Assembly (NCBI GenBank): GCA_036525975.1
Contig: DATCZK010000119.1
Span: 1-15,935 of the forward strand
Length of the DNA stretch: 15,935 nucleotides
Source of the DNA: Quisquiliibacterium sp036525975
GTDB taxonomy: Bacteria; Pseudomonadota; Gammaproteobacteria; Burkholderiales; Burkholderiaceae_E
Direction: 5' to 3'
The translations under genes and the position numbers were made by a program. The notes under the pieces were generated by a model. The model did not search any database and was not told where the DNA came from. It was given only the letters and a program-made list of their open reading frames with translations. Positions 1 through 8,800 of this stretch are shown here, in pieces (position 1 is the first letter of the stretch; the number at the start of each line of letters is the position of its first letter).

Positions 1-903
1 GCGCACCGTGTAGCCGCCCGACTTGTCGTCGAGCTCGAGCTCGACCAGCCCGCGGTCGCGCGCCTCCTCGAGCAGGCGGTTAAACGAACGAAAGCCGTAG
101 TAGCTCTCGTTGAAGCCGGGCCTGCGACGCTTGAGCGCCTGCTTGATCATCGAGCCCCAGATCTTCTCGTCCTCGCCGCGCTCGGCGATCAGCGCGTCGA
201 GCGTGTCGAGCGCGAGCTCGAGCGCCTCGACGACGCGGTCGTGCCCGGCCTCGTCGGCGGCGGCGGGCAGCGCATCGTCGCGCGCGGTCGCCTGCGCCGC
301 CTCGCCGGCTCCCGCCTTCGCGCCGCCCTTCACGCCGCCCGAGGCCTTCGCGCCGCGCCGCGAGCGGGCTCGCCCTCCGCTCTCCTCGGCCGCCTTGCGG
401 GTGCGGCCGCGCGCCTGTTCCTCCTCGCGCACCAGGTCGTCGTAGTAGATGAACTCGTCGCAATTCGCGATCAGCAGGTCGGAGGTGGAGTTCTTCACGC
501 CCACGCCGATCACCACCTTGTCGTTCTCGCGCAGCTTGCTCACCAGCGGCGAGAAGTCGGAATCCCCGCTGATGATCACGAAGGTGTCCACGTGCGCCTT
601 GGTGTAGCAGAGGTCCAGCGCGTCGACCACCATCCGGATGTCGGCCGAGTTCTTGCCCGACATGCGCACGTGCGGGATCTCGATCAGCTCGAACGAGGCC
701 TGGTGCATTCCGGCCTTGAACTCGCGGTAGCGCTCCCAGTCGCAGTAGGCTTTCTTCACGACGATGCTGCCCTTGAGGAGCAGGCGCTCGAGCACCTTGC
801 CGATGTCGAACTGCTTGTACTTCGCGTCCTTCACGCCCAGAGCGACGTTCTCGAAGTCGCAAAAGAGCGCCATGTTTCTCGTGTCCTGCGCGGTCGTTGC
901 CAA
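1..903 (-). CDS. NYN-domain (LabA/DUF88-like) protein with C-terminal LOTUS/OST-HTH domain, partial at 3' end
   Basis: The reading frame stays open to the left edge, so the C-terminus is missing (301 residues visible). With the TTG start at 903-901, residues 11-155 form a NYN (PIN-like) domain. It shows the FCDFEN motif with D16 and N19, acidic D88 and D94, and the SGDSDF motif at 112-117. In this family such residues form a metal-dependent RNase-type site. Residues about 160-215 are a low-complexity Lys/Arg/Ala/Gly linker. Residues about 222-301 match an OST-HTH/LOTUS RNA-binding domain (the PGFNESYYGF region, ending GGYTVR). A cytoplasmic RNA-binding or RNA-cleaving protein is likely; the target is unknown. 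Start choice: TTG at 903 has AGAGGAAA six bases upstream. The ATG at 873, immediately before ALFCDFEN, has no good ribosome site but is the alternative. It lies about 20 bp downstream of the phosphofructokinase stop, so it is probably cotranscribed. Confidence 0.88.
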   Translation of the reverse strand, partial: MATTAQDTRNMALFCDFENVALGVKDAKYKQFDIGKVLERLLLKGSIVVKKAYCDWERYREFKAGMHQASFELIEIPHVRMSGKNSADIRMVVDALDLCYTKAHVDTFVIISGDSDFSPLVSKLRENDKVVIGVGVKNSTSDLLIANCDEFIYYDDLVREEEQARGRTRKAAEESGGRARSRRGAKASGGVKGGAKAGAGEAAQATARDDALPAAADEAGHDRVVEALELALDTLDALIAERGEDEKIWGSMIKQALKRRRPGFNESYYGFRSFNRLLEEARDRGLVELELDDKSGGYTVR

Positions 904-906
904 TTG

Positions 907-914
907 TTTCCTCT
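907..914 (-). promoter_or_regulatory. Ribosome binding site supporting a TTG start for the NYN protein
   Basis: On the minus strand AGAGGAAA precedes TTG (903-901), with six bases between the GAGG core and the start. The downstream in-frame ATG at 873 lacks a comparable site. This favours the non-ATG start, adding ten residues before the conserved domain. Confidence 0.55.
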
Positions 915-923
915 CAATGACGC

Positions 924-2024
924 TCAGGCGTCTCCAAAGCTCACGCCGGTGGCACGCGCCGCGTGCACCAGCTCGTCGTCGGGCGGCACCGTTCGCTGCG
1001 GCCCGGTTGCATCGGCGAGCGAGACGGTGCGCACCATGCCGTCGTGCATCGCCACCATCACGCCGGTCTCGCCGCGGCACGCGCAATCGGCCGCCGCCAC
1101 CCCGAAGCGGGTCGCGAGCACCCGATCGGCAACGGTGGGGGAACCGCCCCGCTGCAGGTGCCCCAGCACCGTGACGCGCGTATCGTAGCTGGTTGCCTGC
1201 TCGATGCTATCGGCCACGCACTCGCCGATGCCGCCCAGGCGCTTGGAATCGGTGCGCCGCATGTCGGTGGCGCGAACCACCACCCCGCCCTCGGGCAGGT
1301 GCGCGCCCTCGGCCACGCACACGATCGTGAAGCGCTTGCCCTGGTTCTGGCGCTCGTGCACCTTGCGGTACACGTGCTCCCACTGGAACGGGATCTCGGG
1401 GATCAGGATCACGTCGGCGCCGCTCGACATCCCGCCCACCAGCGCGATCCACCCGGCGTAGCGGCCCATGACCTCCACCACCATCACGCGGTGGTGCGAC
1501 GAGGCGGTGGTCTCGAGCCGGTCGATCGCCGCGCACACGACCGAGGTGGCCGAGTCGAAGCCGAAGGTGACCTCGGTGGCCGGCACGTCGTTGTCGATCG
1601 TCTTGGGCACGCCCACCACGCCCACGCCGGCGTCCGAGATGCGCCGCGCGTTGTGCATCGTGCCGTCGCCGCCGATCGCGATCAGCGCATCGAGCGACCA
1701 CTGCTCGATGTTGCGCAGCACCTTGTAGGTCATGTCGCGAATTTCGATCTTGCCCGACGAGACCTCCACCGGGTAGTGCACCGGGTCGCCCTTGCTCGAG
1801 GTGCCGAGAATGGTCCCCCCCAGGCCGACGATGCCCGAGACGGCCTGCGAGCTCAGCTCGTGCATCCGCCCCTCCACCAGGCCCTCGAAGCCGTCCTCGA
1901 TGCCGAACACGGTGGCGCCGTAGCCGTCGCGCGCCGCGCGGGTGACTGCGCGGATCACCGCGTTCAGCCCCGGGCAGTCGCCCCCGCCGGTGAGGATTCC
2001 GATGCGCCTGGCGCGAAAACCCAT
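924..2024 (-). CDS. 6-phosphofructokinase, mixed-substrate (group III) type
   Basis: A 366-residue phosphofructokinase, which phosphorylates fructose 6-phosphate at C1 in glycolysis. Visible motifs are the nucleotide/phosphate loop GGGDCPGLN (13-21), GGDGT (118-122), the catalytic PKTIDNDVP (140-148, with D144 and D146), the MGR sugar-phosphate motif (186-188) and the family signature GHLQRGGSPT (288-297). At the residues that separate donors, it has Gly at the E. coli 104 equivalent (G121), as in ATP enzymes. It has Lys at the 124 equivalent (K141), as in PPi enzymes and the mixed clade. ATP is the more likely donor, but PPi cannot be excluded. The ATG at 2024 has GGAGGG a few bases upstream. 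A start 14 codons earlier would add only a low-quality leader. It is longer than the roughly 320-residue E. coli PfkA. It is divergent from the metal-dependent hydrolase gene and upstream of the NYN gene. Confidence 0.93.
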   Translation of the reverse strand: MGFRARRIGILTGGGDCPGLNAVIRAVTRAARDGYGATVFGIEDGFEGLVEGRMHELSSQAVSGIVGLGGTILGTSSKGDPVHYPVEVSSGKIEIRDMTYKVLRNIEQWSLDALIAIGGDGTMHNARRISDAGVGVVGVPKTIDNDVPATEVTFGFDSATSVVCAAIDRLETTASSHHRVMVVEVMGRYAGWIALVGGMSSGADVILIPEIPFQWEHVYRKVHERQNQGKRFTIVCVAEGAHLPEGGVVVRATDMRRTDSKRLGGIGECVADSIEQATSYDTRVTVLGHLQRGGSPTVADRVLATRFGVAAADCACRGETGVMVAMHDGMVRTVSLADATGPQRTVPPDDELVHAARATGVSFGDA

Positions 2025-2045
2025 GCCCCCTCCAACACCCGTTTG

Positions 2046-2055
2046 ATGGCGCCAT
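2046..2055. promoter_or_regulatory. Ten-base perfect palindrome between the divergent phosphofructokinase and hydrolase genes
   Basis: ATGGCGCCAT lies in the 86-bp gap between the two divergent starts. On the minus strand CACAAT (2059-2054) overlaps it and could be a weak -10 for the phosphofructokinase gene. On the plus strand GATACT (2094-2099) is a possible weak -10. No convincing -35 is seen for either, so this is only a candidate operator and may be chance. Confidence 0.2.
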
Positions 2056-2110
2056 TGTGCACCCACCGGGGCGCCCGCCGGAGCGCGCCGTGCGATACTG
2101 GCCGCAACCG

Positions 2111-2941
2111 ATGCAAACGCCCGACGATCACCGCTTCCACGCGCGCCCCCTGAGGCTGCAGTGGTCCCGCGAGCTTCCCCGCCACTGGTATGGCGGGAAC
2201 GTGTTCGCCACCCACTACATGAACGCCCTCTCGCTGCTGTTTCCGCACGGCGAGAAGTTCTTCATCGACGCGGTGCGCCACTACCGCGACCGCGTCGACG
2301 ATCCCCGGGTGCAGCGCGAGGTGCGCGAGTTCGTCGCGCAGGAAGGCTGGCACCGGAGCGTTCACCGCGACTACAACGACTGGCTCGAGCGGCTCGGATT
2401 GCCCGCCTCCCGGCTCGACGCGCGCGCCGGCAATCGGGTGGCCTTCGCAATGCGCAAGCTGCGCCCGCGCGGGTGGCTCGCGGCCACCGTCTGCCTCGAG
2501 CACTTCACCGCGATCATGGCGCACGACCTGCTCGCGAACCCCGAGCGCACCGCCGGCATGCACCCGCATTTCCGGCACGTCTGGACCTGGCACGCGCTCG
2601 AGGAGCTCGAGCACAAGGCGGTCGCGTTCGACCTCTATTGCGCGATCGGCGGACGGCGCGCCGGGCTCAGGCGCGCGATGCTCGTCGCCTCGGCGCACTT
2701 CGCCTTCGACGCGGCGCGCAACCTCGTTGCGCTGCTGCGCGCCGACGGCCAGCTGTTTCGACCGAGAGTCTGGTGGCAGGGGCTGGGCTTCCTGTTCGGC
2801 CGCAACCCGGGGCTGGCGTGGAAGATCCTGCCGGCCTGGTTCGCGTTCTTCCGCCGCGACTTCCACCCCTGGAACACCGACGACCGCGCGCTGATCGCGA
2901 GCGCAGGCGCCAAGCTCGAACGCACGCCGCATCCCGCCTGA
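2111..2941 (+). CDS. Predicted metal-dependent hydrolase of the ferritin-like COG3687 (PF10118) family
   Basis: A 276-residue protein with the helical Glu/His pattern of the COG3687 'predicted metal-dependent hydrolase' family. The likely ligands are E48 in FPHGEKFF, E78 with H81 and H85 (AQEGWHRSVH), E130-H131 in CLEHFTAIM, and H161, E164, E165, E167 and H168 in TWHALEELEHKA. This resembles a ferritin-like diiron four-helix bundle. The family has no well-defined substrate, and members are often annotated only as hydrolases. The C-terminal segment (about 185-250) is hydrophobic and aromatic and may associate with membrane. The ATG at 2111 is chosen because homology-like sequence begins soon after it. 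No strong Shine-Dalgarno is visible, and an upstream ATG at 2057 would overlap the probable promoter. It is the first gene of the long plus-strand run, 27 bp before the first EamA permease. Confidence 0.85.
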   Translation: MQTPDDHRFHARPLRLQWSRELPRHWYGGNVFATHYMNALSLLFPHGEKFFIDAVRHYRDRVDDPRVQREVREFVAQEGWHRSVHRDYNDWLERLGLPASRLDARAGNRVAFAMRKLRPRGWLAATVCLEHFTAIMAHDLLANPERTAGMHPHFRHVWTWHALEELEHKAVAFDLYCAIGGRRAGLRRAMLVASAHFAFDAARNLVALLRADGQLFRPRVWWQGLGFLFGRNPGLAWKILPAWFAFFRRDFHPWNTDDRALIASAGAKLERTPHPA

Positions 2942-2968
2942 CGCGGCCCGCGGGAGAGGCGAGAAACC

Positions 2969-3931
2969 ATGCAACCGGCCTCGAGGCAACGGCTCGCCTA
3001 CGCGCTGCTCTTCATCACGCCCGGCATGTGGTCGGCGAACTACATCGTCGCGCGCAGCGCGATCGGCGTGGTCGAGCCGCACATGCTCGCGCTGATGCGC
3101 TGGACGATCGCGCTCGCGCTGATGCTCGCGTTCGCGTGGCGCGAGCTGGCGGCAAACCACGCGGCGTGGCGCCACGAGTGGCCGAGGATGCTCGCGCTCG
3201 GGGCGCTCGGCATGTGGATCTGCGGCGCGTTCGTCTACATCGGCGCCGAGACCACCGTGGCCGTGAACATCAGCCTGCTGTACGCGATCTCGCCGGTGCT
3301 GATCGCCGCCGGATCGGCGATGTTCTTCGACGACCGGCTCTCGCGGGTGCAGTCGGGCGGCGTGGCGCTGGCGCTGGCGGGCACGGTGTTCGTGCTCGCG
3401 CGCGGCTCGTGGGCCAACCTGGCCGCGGTGCGCTTCACGATCGGCGACGGGTGGATCCTGGTCGCGGTGCTCTCGTGGACCACCTATTCGCTGCTGCTGC
3501 GCCGGTGGCCGAGCGCGCTCGACCCGTTCGCGCGCCTCACCGCGATCTGCGCCGGCGGCATCGTCGTGCTGATTCCGTTCACGGTGGCCGAGGCGCTCGT
3601 CTCGGGCCTTCCCGACTTCGGCTCGCCGCAGGTCTGGCTCCTCGCCGTGGTCGTGGCGCTGTTGCCCGGCTTCGGCGCCTACCAGGCCTATTCGTACATG
3701 CAGCGCGAGCTGGGCCCCGCGCGCACCGGCCTCGTGCTGTACCTCGGGCCGCTGTGGGCCGCGGTGGTGGCGTGGTGGCTGCTGGACGAGGCGCCGCGCT
3801 GGTACCACCTCGCCGGCGCGGCGCTGATCCTGCCCGGCATATTCCTCGCCACGCGCCCCGCGGCGGGGCCGCCGCGCGAGTCCGGCCCCGTGGCACACTC
3901 GACGCAGCGGCGCAGCCGCAGTCGCGGCTGA
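2969..3931 (+). CDS. EamA-family (DMT superfamily) permease, first copy
   Basis: A 320-residue inner-membrane protein made of about ten hydrophobic segments in two EamA repeats (about residues 10-145 and 160-298). Typical features are the first helix with the FITPGMWSANYIVAR sequence, short loops, and the closing helix pair with GLVLYLGPLWAAVVAWWLLDE just before ILPGIFLATR. The family exports small metabolites, often amino acids or related compounds, by proton exchange; the substrate here is unknown. The ATG at 2969 has GAGAGG upstream at a fair distance. The last 20 residues are a polar Arg/Ser-rich tail. It lies 29 bp before the aldolase-family gene, and a second EamA gene lies just after that enzyme, so all three probably act together. 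Confidence 0.9.
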   Translation: MQPASRQRLAYALLFITPGMWSANYIVARSAIGVVEPHMLALMRWTIALALMLAFAWRELAANHAAWRHEWPRMLALGALGMWICGAFVYIGAETTVAVNISLLYAISPVLIAAGSAMFFDDRLSRVQSGGVALALAGTVFVLARGSWANLAAVRFTIGDGWILVAVLSWTTYSLLLRRWPSALDPFARLTAICAGGIVVLIPFTVAEALVSGLPDFGSPQVWLLAVVVALLPGFGAYQAYSYMQRELGPARTGLVLYLGPLWAAVVAWWLLDEAPRWYHLAGAALILPGIFLATRPAAGPPRESGPVAHSTQRRSRSRG

Positions 3932-3960
3932 CCGGCGCGCTACGCAGCGAGGAGTCGGCG

Positions 3961-4863
3961 ATGCCCCACTGTGCCCTGAGGGGCGTGTTCCCCTACCTGG
4001 TCTCCCCGATCGACGCGAGCGGGCGCGTGGACGAGCCGGTGCTCGCGCGCCTGGTCGACGACCTGATCGAAGCCGGCGTGCACGGCCTCACGCCGCTGGG
4101 GTCCACCGGCGAATTCGCCTACCTCGACCAGGGGCAGCGCGCGCGCGTGGTGGAGGTGGTGGTGCAGGCCGCGCGCGGTCGCGTGCCGGTGATCGCGGGC
4201 CTCGGCTCCACCTCGACGCGCGACGCGCTCGCGCAGGTGCGCAGCTGCGTGGCCGCGGGCGCCGACGGCCTCCTCGCGATCCTCGAGACGTATTTCCCGG
4301 TGCCCGAGAGCGGCGTCGTCGACTACTTCACCGCGATCGCGTCCGAGACCGATCTGCCGGTGGTGCTCTACACGAACCCGCAGTTCCAGCGAAGCGACCT
4401 GAGCGTGGCGGCGATCGAGCGGCTCGCGCGCGTCGAGAACATCGGCTACCTCAAGGACGCGTCTTCGGACACCGGGAGGCTGCTCACGATCATCAACGCG
4501 GTGGGCGATCGGATGCGCATCTTCAGCGCGTCGGCGCACATCCCGGCCTGCGTGATGATGATCGGCGGCGTGGGCTGGATGGCGGGCCCCGCGTGCGTCG
4601 TGCCCAGGGCGAGCGTGCAGCTCTACGACCTGTGCGTGGCCGGGCGCTGGGACGAGGCGATGGCGCTGCAGCGCCGGCTGTGGTCGGTCAACAGGGTGTT
4701 CGCCAAGTACAACCTCGCGGCGTGCATCAAGGGCGGGTTGGAGCTGCAAGGCTACGCGGTGGGCGACCCGCTCGCGCCGCAGGCGCCGCTTCCCGACGCC
4801 GGTCGCGACGAAGTGGCGGCCGTGCTGCGCTCGCTCGACGCGCTTGCGGCCGCGCGGCCGTGA
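3961..4863 (+). CDS. Dihydrodipicolinate synthase/N-acetylneuraminate lyase superfamily aldolase
   Basis: A 300-residue (beta/alpha)8 class I aldolase of the DapA/NanA superfamily. The catalytic set is visible: GSTGE (47-51, corresponding to GTTGE), Tyr137 in LYTNP, and the Schiff-base Lys165 in GYLKDASSD. Such enzymes join or split pyruvate and an aldehyde. Arg138 of E. coli DapA, which binds the aspartate-semialdehyde/product carboxylate, aligns with Phe142 in YTNPQFQR. Lysine biosynthesis is therefore unlikely, and a catabolic lyase or dehydratase on another substrate is more probable. The ATG at 3961 follows GAGGAG with good spacing. The stop overlaps the GTG of the next permease (GTGA), which points to coupled translation. 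The substrate is not predictable from sequence. Confidence 0.9.
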   Translation: MPHCALRGVFPYLVSPIDASGRVDEPVLARLVDDLIEAGVHGLTPLGSTGEFAYLDQGQRARVVEVVVQAARGRVPVIAGLGSTSTRDALAQVRSCVAAGADGLLAILETYFPVPESGVVDYFTAIASETDLPVVLYTNPQFQRSDLSVAAIERLARVENIGYLKDASSDTGRLLTIINAVGDRMRIFSASAHIPACVMMIGGVGWMAGPACVVPRASVQLYDLCVAGRWDEAMALQRRLWSVNRVFAKYNLAACIKGGLELQGYAVGDPLAPQAPLPDAGRDEVAAVLRSLDALAAARP

Positions 4864-5837
4864 AACGCGTGGAACCGCCCGCGCCCGCAGCGAACGGCGC
4901 GGTGACGCGCAACGTGCTCGTCGTGGGCACCGCGAGCTACCTGCTGGCGAGCGTGTTCTGGGGCATGAACATCCCGTTCACCGCAATCCTGTTCCGCACC
5001 TTCGACCCGTTCTTCATGGCTGCGGTGCGCGTCGCGATCGCGGTGACGCTCCTTGCGGCGATCGTGCTGGTCGCGCTCGGCCCGCGCGCGCTCGCGGTGC
5101 CGATGCGCGCGCTGCACTTCGCGCTGATGACCCTCGCGATGGCTGGCTTCTTCGTCTTCTACAACCTCGCGCTGCGCTACACGAACGCGATCACGGCAGC
5201 GGCACTGATGGCCGGCGCGCCGGTGTACGCCGCGGTGACGATGCGCATCGTGGCCGGCGCGCGGCTCGAGCGCGGGTTCAAGGTTGCGGCCACGCTCACG
5301 CTCGTGGGCGCCGGGGTCGCGATCGCGGGCCGGGCGCTGGAGACCGGTGAACGGCTTCGCTTCGAAGGGGGCGAGCCGCTGATCGTGCTCTCGCTCGTGT
5401 GCTGGGCGCTGTACTCGCTGGGCGCGCAGCGCTGGTTCGACCCCAGCGTGCCGCAACTGCGCCGCACCTACGTCTCCACGCTCGGCACCACGGCCTGGCT
5501 CGCGCTGTGCTGGTGGGTGCTGCGCAGCGCCGACATGATCGGGCCGCCCAACCTCGCGCCCGACGCGCAGGCGATAGCGCTGCTCCTTGCCACTGCCGTG
5601 TTCTCCACCGCACTGGGCATCGTCGCCTGGAACATCGGCGTGCACCGGATGGGGCTGATGGCCGGATCGCTGTGGCAGAACACGGTTCCGGTGTTCGCGG
5701 TGCTGATCGCGGTGGCGATGGATATCATGCCAACAGCCAGCCAGCTCGTCGGCGGCGCGATCGTGATCGCCGGCGTGCTGTACATGCAGTGGCTCAGGAT
5801 GCGCTGGCCCCTTGGCCCGGAGCGCCAACGACGATGA
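4860..5837 (+). CDS. EamA-family (DMT superfamily) permease, second copy
   Basis: A 325-residue polytopic membrane protein with two EamA repeats (about 15-150 and 165-312). The first helix carries the LLASVFWGMNIPFTAILFR sequence and the last pair is rich in Val/Ala/Ile. It is divergent from the first permease of this cluster, not a recent duplicate, since the two share fold but little obvious sequence. The start is the GTG at 4860, whose last two bases begin the TGA of the aldolase gene. A second in-frame GTG at 4869 is the alternative. The stop overlaps the ATG of the oxidoreductase gene (ATGA). The tight coupling on both sides suggests its substrate is linked to those two enzymes; export is the usual direction for this family. 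Confidence 0.88.
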   Translation: MKRVEPPAPAANGAVTRNVLVVGTASYLLASVFWGMNIPFTAILFRTFDPFFMAAVRVAIAVTLLAAIVLVALGPRALAVPMRALHFALMTLAMAGFFVFYNLALRYTNAITAAALMAGAPVYAAVTMRIVAGARLERGFKVAATLTLVGAGVAIAGRALETGERLRFEGGEPLIVLSLVCWALYSLGAQRWFDPSVPQLRRTYVSTLGTTAWLALCWWVLRSADMIGPPNLAPDAQAIALLLATAVFSTALGIVAWNIGVHRMGLMAGSLWQNTVPVFAVLIAVAMDIMPTASQLVGGAIVIAGVLYMQWLRMRWPLGPERQRR

Positions 5838-8800
5838 ACGCCGCCGACGCCCATCCGCTCGACCTCGACTACGTGCTCGACGACCGCTACCTGCGCGCCG
5901 AGGGCCGCGTCTACCTCACCGGAACGCAGGCGCTCGTGCGGGTTCTGCTCGACCAGGCGCGCCGCGATCGCGCCGCCGGAATGAACACCGCCGGCTTCGT
6001 CTCGGGTTACCGCGGCTCGCCGCTGGGTTCGGTCGACCTCGAGATGTGGCGCTCGGCCGATCTGCTGCGCGAGCACCGCATCGAGTTCCTGCCCGCGGTG
6101 AACGAGGACCTCGCCGCCACCGCGGTGCTCGGCTCGCAGCAGGTGGAGACCAAACCCGGGCGCACCGTCGACGGCGTGTTCGGCCTGTGGTACGGCAAGG
6201 GCCCCGGCGTGGACCGCGCCGGCGACGCGCTCAAGCACGGCAACGCCTACGGCTCCTCGCCGCGCGGCGGCGTGCTGGTGGTGGCGGGCGACGACCACGG
6301 CTGCGTGTCGTCGTCGATGCCGCACCAGTCCGACGTGGCGTTCATGGCCTGGTTCATGCCCACGCTCAACCCGGCGAGCGTGGCCGAGTACCTGAGCTTC
6401 GGCGAATACGGCTACGCGCTGAGCCGCTTCTCGGGCATGTGGGTGGGCTTCAAGGCGATCTCCGAGACCGTGGAGTCGGCCGCCTCGGTGCAGCTCGCAG
6501 CGCCGCGCGCCTTCGTCGCGCCGCACTTCGAGCCGCCCCCCGGCGGCCTGCACTACCGCTGGCCCGACCTCCCCGGCCCGCAGATCGAGAGCCGGATCGA
6601 GGCGAAGAAGCAGGCCGTGTACGCGTTCACCGAGGCCAACCCGATCGACCGGCGCATCTACGACATCCCGGACGCGATCTACGGCATCGTCACCACCGGC
6701 AAGGCGCACCTGGACACGATGGAGGCGCTGCGCCTGCTGGGCCTGGACGAAGCGGCGTGCCGGCGGCTGGGGATCGACATCTACAAGGTGGGGATGGTGT
6801 GGCCGCTGCCGCGGCGCGACGCGCTGGAGTTCGTGCGCGAGAAGCGCGAGATCCTCGTCGTGGAGGAGAAGCGCGGCATCGTCGAGAGCCAGCTCAAGGA
6901 ATACTTCTACGATTACCCCGGCCACAAGCCCGAGCGCATGGTGGGCAAGGTCGACGAGATCGGCCAGACGCTGATCCCCTGGATCGGCGAGCTCTCGCCG
7001 CGGCTCCTGCCCGGCATCCTGGCGCAGCGCCTCGACCCGATCTTCCCGGGCCTGGGCCTCGTGGAGCGCGCGAACGCGCTGATGCGGCACGGCGACGTGA
7101 TCGAGATCAAGGGCGCAACGCGCACCCCCTACTTCTGCTCGGGCTGCCCGCACAACACCTCCACGAAGGTGCCCGAGGGCTCGCAGGCGCTCGCCGGCAT
7201 CGGCTGCCACTTCATGGCGAGCTGGATGGACCGCAACACCACTTCGCTGATCCAGATGGGCGGCGAAGGCGTGAACTGGGCCGCGTCGTCCAAGTTCACC
7301 GGCATGGGGCACGTGTTCCAGAACCTGGGCGAAGGCACCTGGTACCACTCCGGCTCGATGGCGATCCGCCAGGCGATCGCCGCGGGCGCCAACATCACCT
7401 ACAAGATCCTCTACAACGACGCGGTGGCGATGACCGGCGGCCAGCCGGTGGACGGGCCGGTGAGCGTGGCGGGCATCGCGCAGTCGGCGCGCGCCGAGGG
7501 CGTGCACCGCATTGCGCTGGTGAGCGACGCGCCCGAGCTCTACGACGCCGAGATGCTGCCCGCCGGCACGACCATCCACCACCGCCGCGACCTCGACGCG
7601 GTGCAGCGCGAACTGCGCACGATCGCGGGCGTCACGGTGCTGATCTACGAGCAGGCGTGCGCCACCGAGAAGCGGCGCCGGCGCAAGCGCGGCGCGCTCG
7701 AGGACCCGCTGCGCTTCCCGGTGATCAACGAACTGGTGTGCGAGGGCTGCGGCGACTGCTCGGTGCAGTCGAACTGCCTGAGCGTGGAACCGCTCGACAC
7801 GCCGCTGGGGCGCAAGCGAAGGATCAACCCCTCCACCTGCAACAAGGACTTCAGCTGCCTCGAGGGCTTCTGCCCGAGCTTCGTCACGGTGGAGGGCGCG
7901 CCACGCCGGCGCAGCGCCGGCGTGGACACCGACGCAACCGCGCGCGCGGCCGGCCTCGCGCCGCCCGAGTTGCCCGAGGTCGCGCCGGTCTACGACCTGC
8001 TCGTCACCGGCGTGGGCGGCACCGGCGTGATCACGGTGGGCGCGCTGGTGGCGATGGCCGCGCACCTCGAGGGGCGCGGCGTGTCGGTGCTCGACTTCAC
8101 CGGTTTCGCGCAGAAGTTCGGCCCGGTGCTGGCGCACGTGCGCCTTGGCACGAGCCCCGACGCGCTGAACCAGGTGCGCATCGACCTCGGCGCGGCCGAC
8201 GCGGTGGTCGCCTGCGACATCGTCGTCGCCACTTCGCCCAAGGCCTCGAGCACCTACCGGCGCGGCACGCGCGCGGTGGCCAGCACCTCGGCCATGCCCA
8301 CGGGCGACGTCGTGCGCGCACGCGACGCCGATCTGAAGGTGAGCACGCGGGTCGACGCGCTCGCGCGCGCGGTGGGCGATGCAAACCTGCCCGCGATCGA
8401 CGCCAACCGCGCCGCCGAGCGGCTGCTGGGCGACAGCGTCTACGCCAACGTGATGATGCTGGGCTTCGCCTGGCAGCACGGCCTGGTGCCGATCGGGTTC
8501 GAGGCGCTGATGCGCGCAATCGAACTCAACGGCGTGCAGGTCGAGCGCAACCGGCAGGCCTTCGCGTGGGGGCGCATCGCCTGCGCCGATCGCGCCTTCT
8601 TCGTTCAGGCGAGCGGCGGCGCGCCGCCGCCACCCGACACGCTCGATGCGGCGATCGAGCGGCGCGCGAAGTACCTGGTGCAATACCAGGACCAGGCCTA
8701 CGCGGCGCGCTATCGCGCGCTGGTGGACAAGGTGCGTGCGGCGGAGCGCGCGCTCGAGAGCACGGGCGCCACCCCCGGCAGCGAGGCGCTGACGAGCGCG

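Noticed and set aside
1964..3898. A 644-codon minus-strand open frame opposite the hydrolase and first permease
   Set aside because: Low-complexity Arg/Glu/His composition and no motif; the plus-strand genes have good starts, membrane segments and metal ligands.
2161..3960. Long in-frame upstream extension of the aldolase gene (part of a 900-codon open frame)
   Set aside because: The extension is Arg/Ala-rich shadow of the hydrolase and permease genes; the aldolase has a strong ribosome site at ATG 3961 and normal family length from there.
5399..5833. Upstream extension of the oxidoreductase frame into the second permease gene
   Set aside because: The extension overlaps a well-supported membrane protein in another frame, and ATG 5834 gives the normal family N-terminus with an ATGA overlap.
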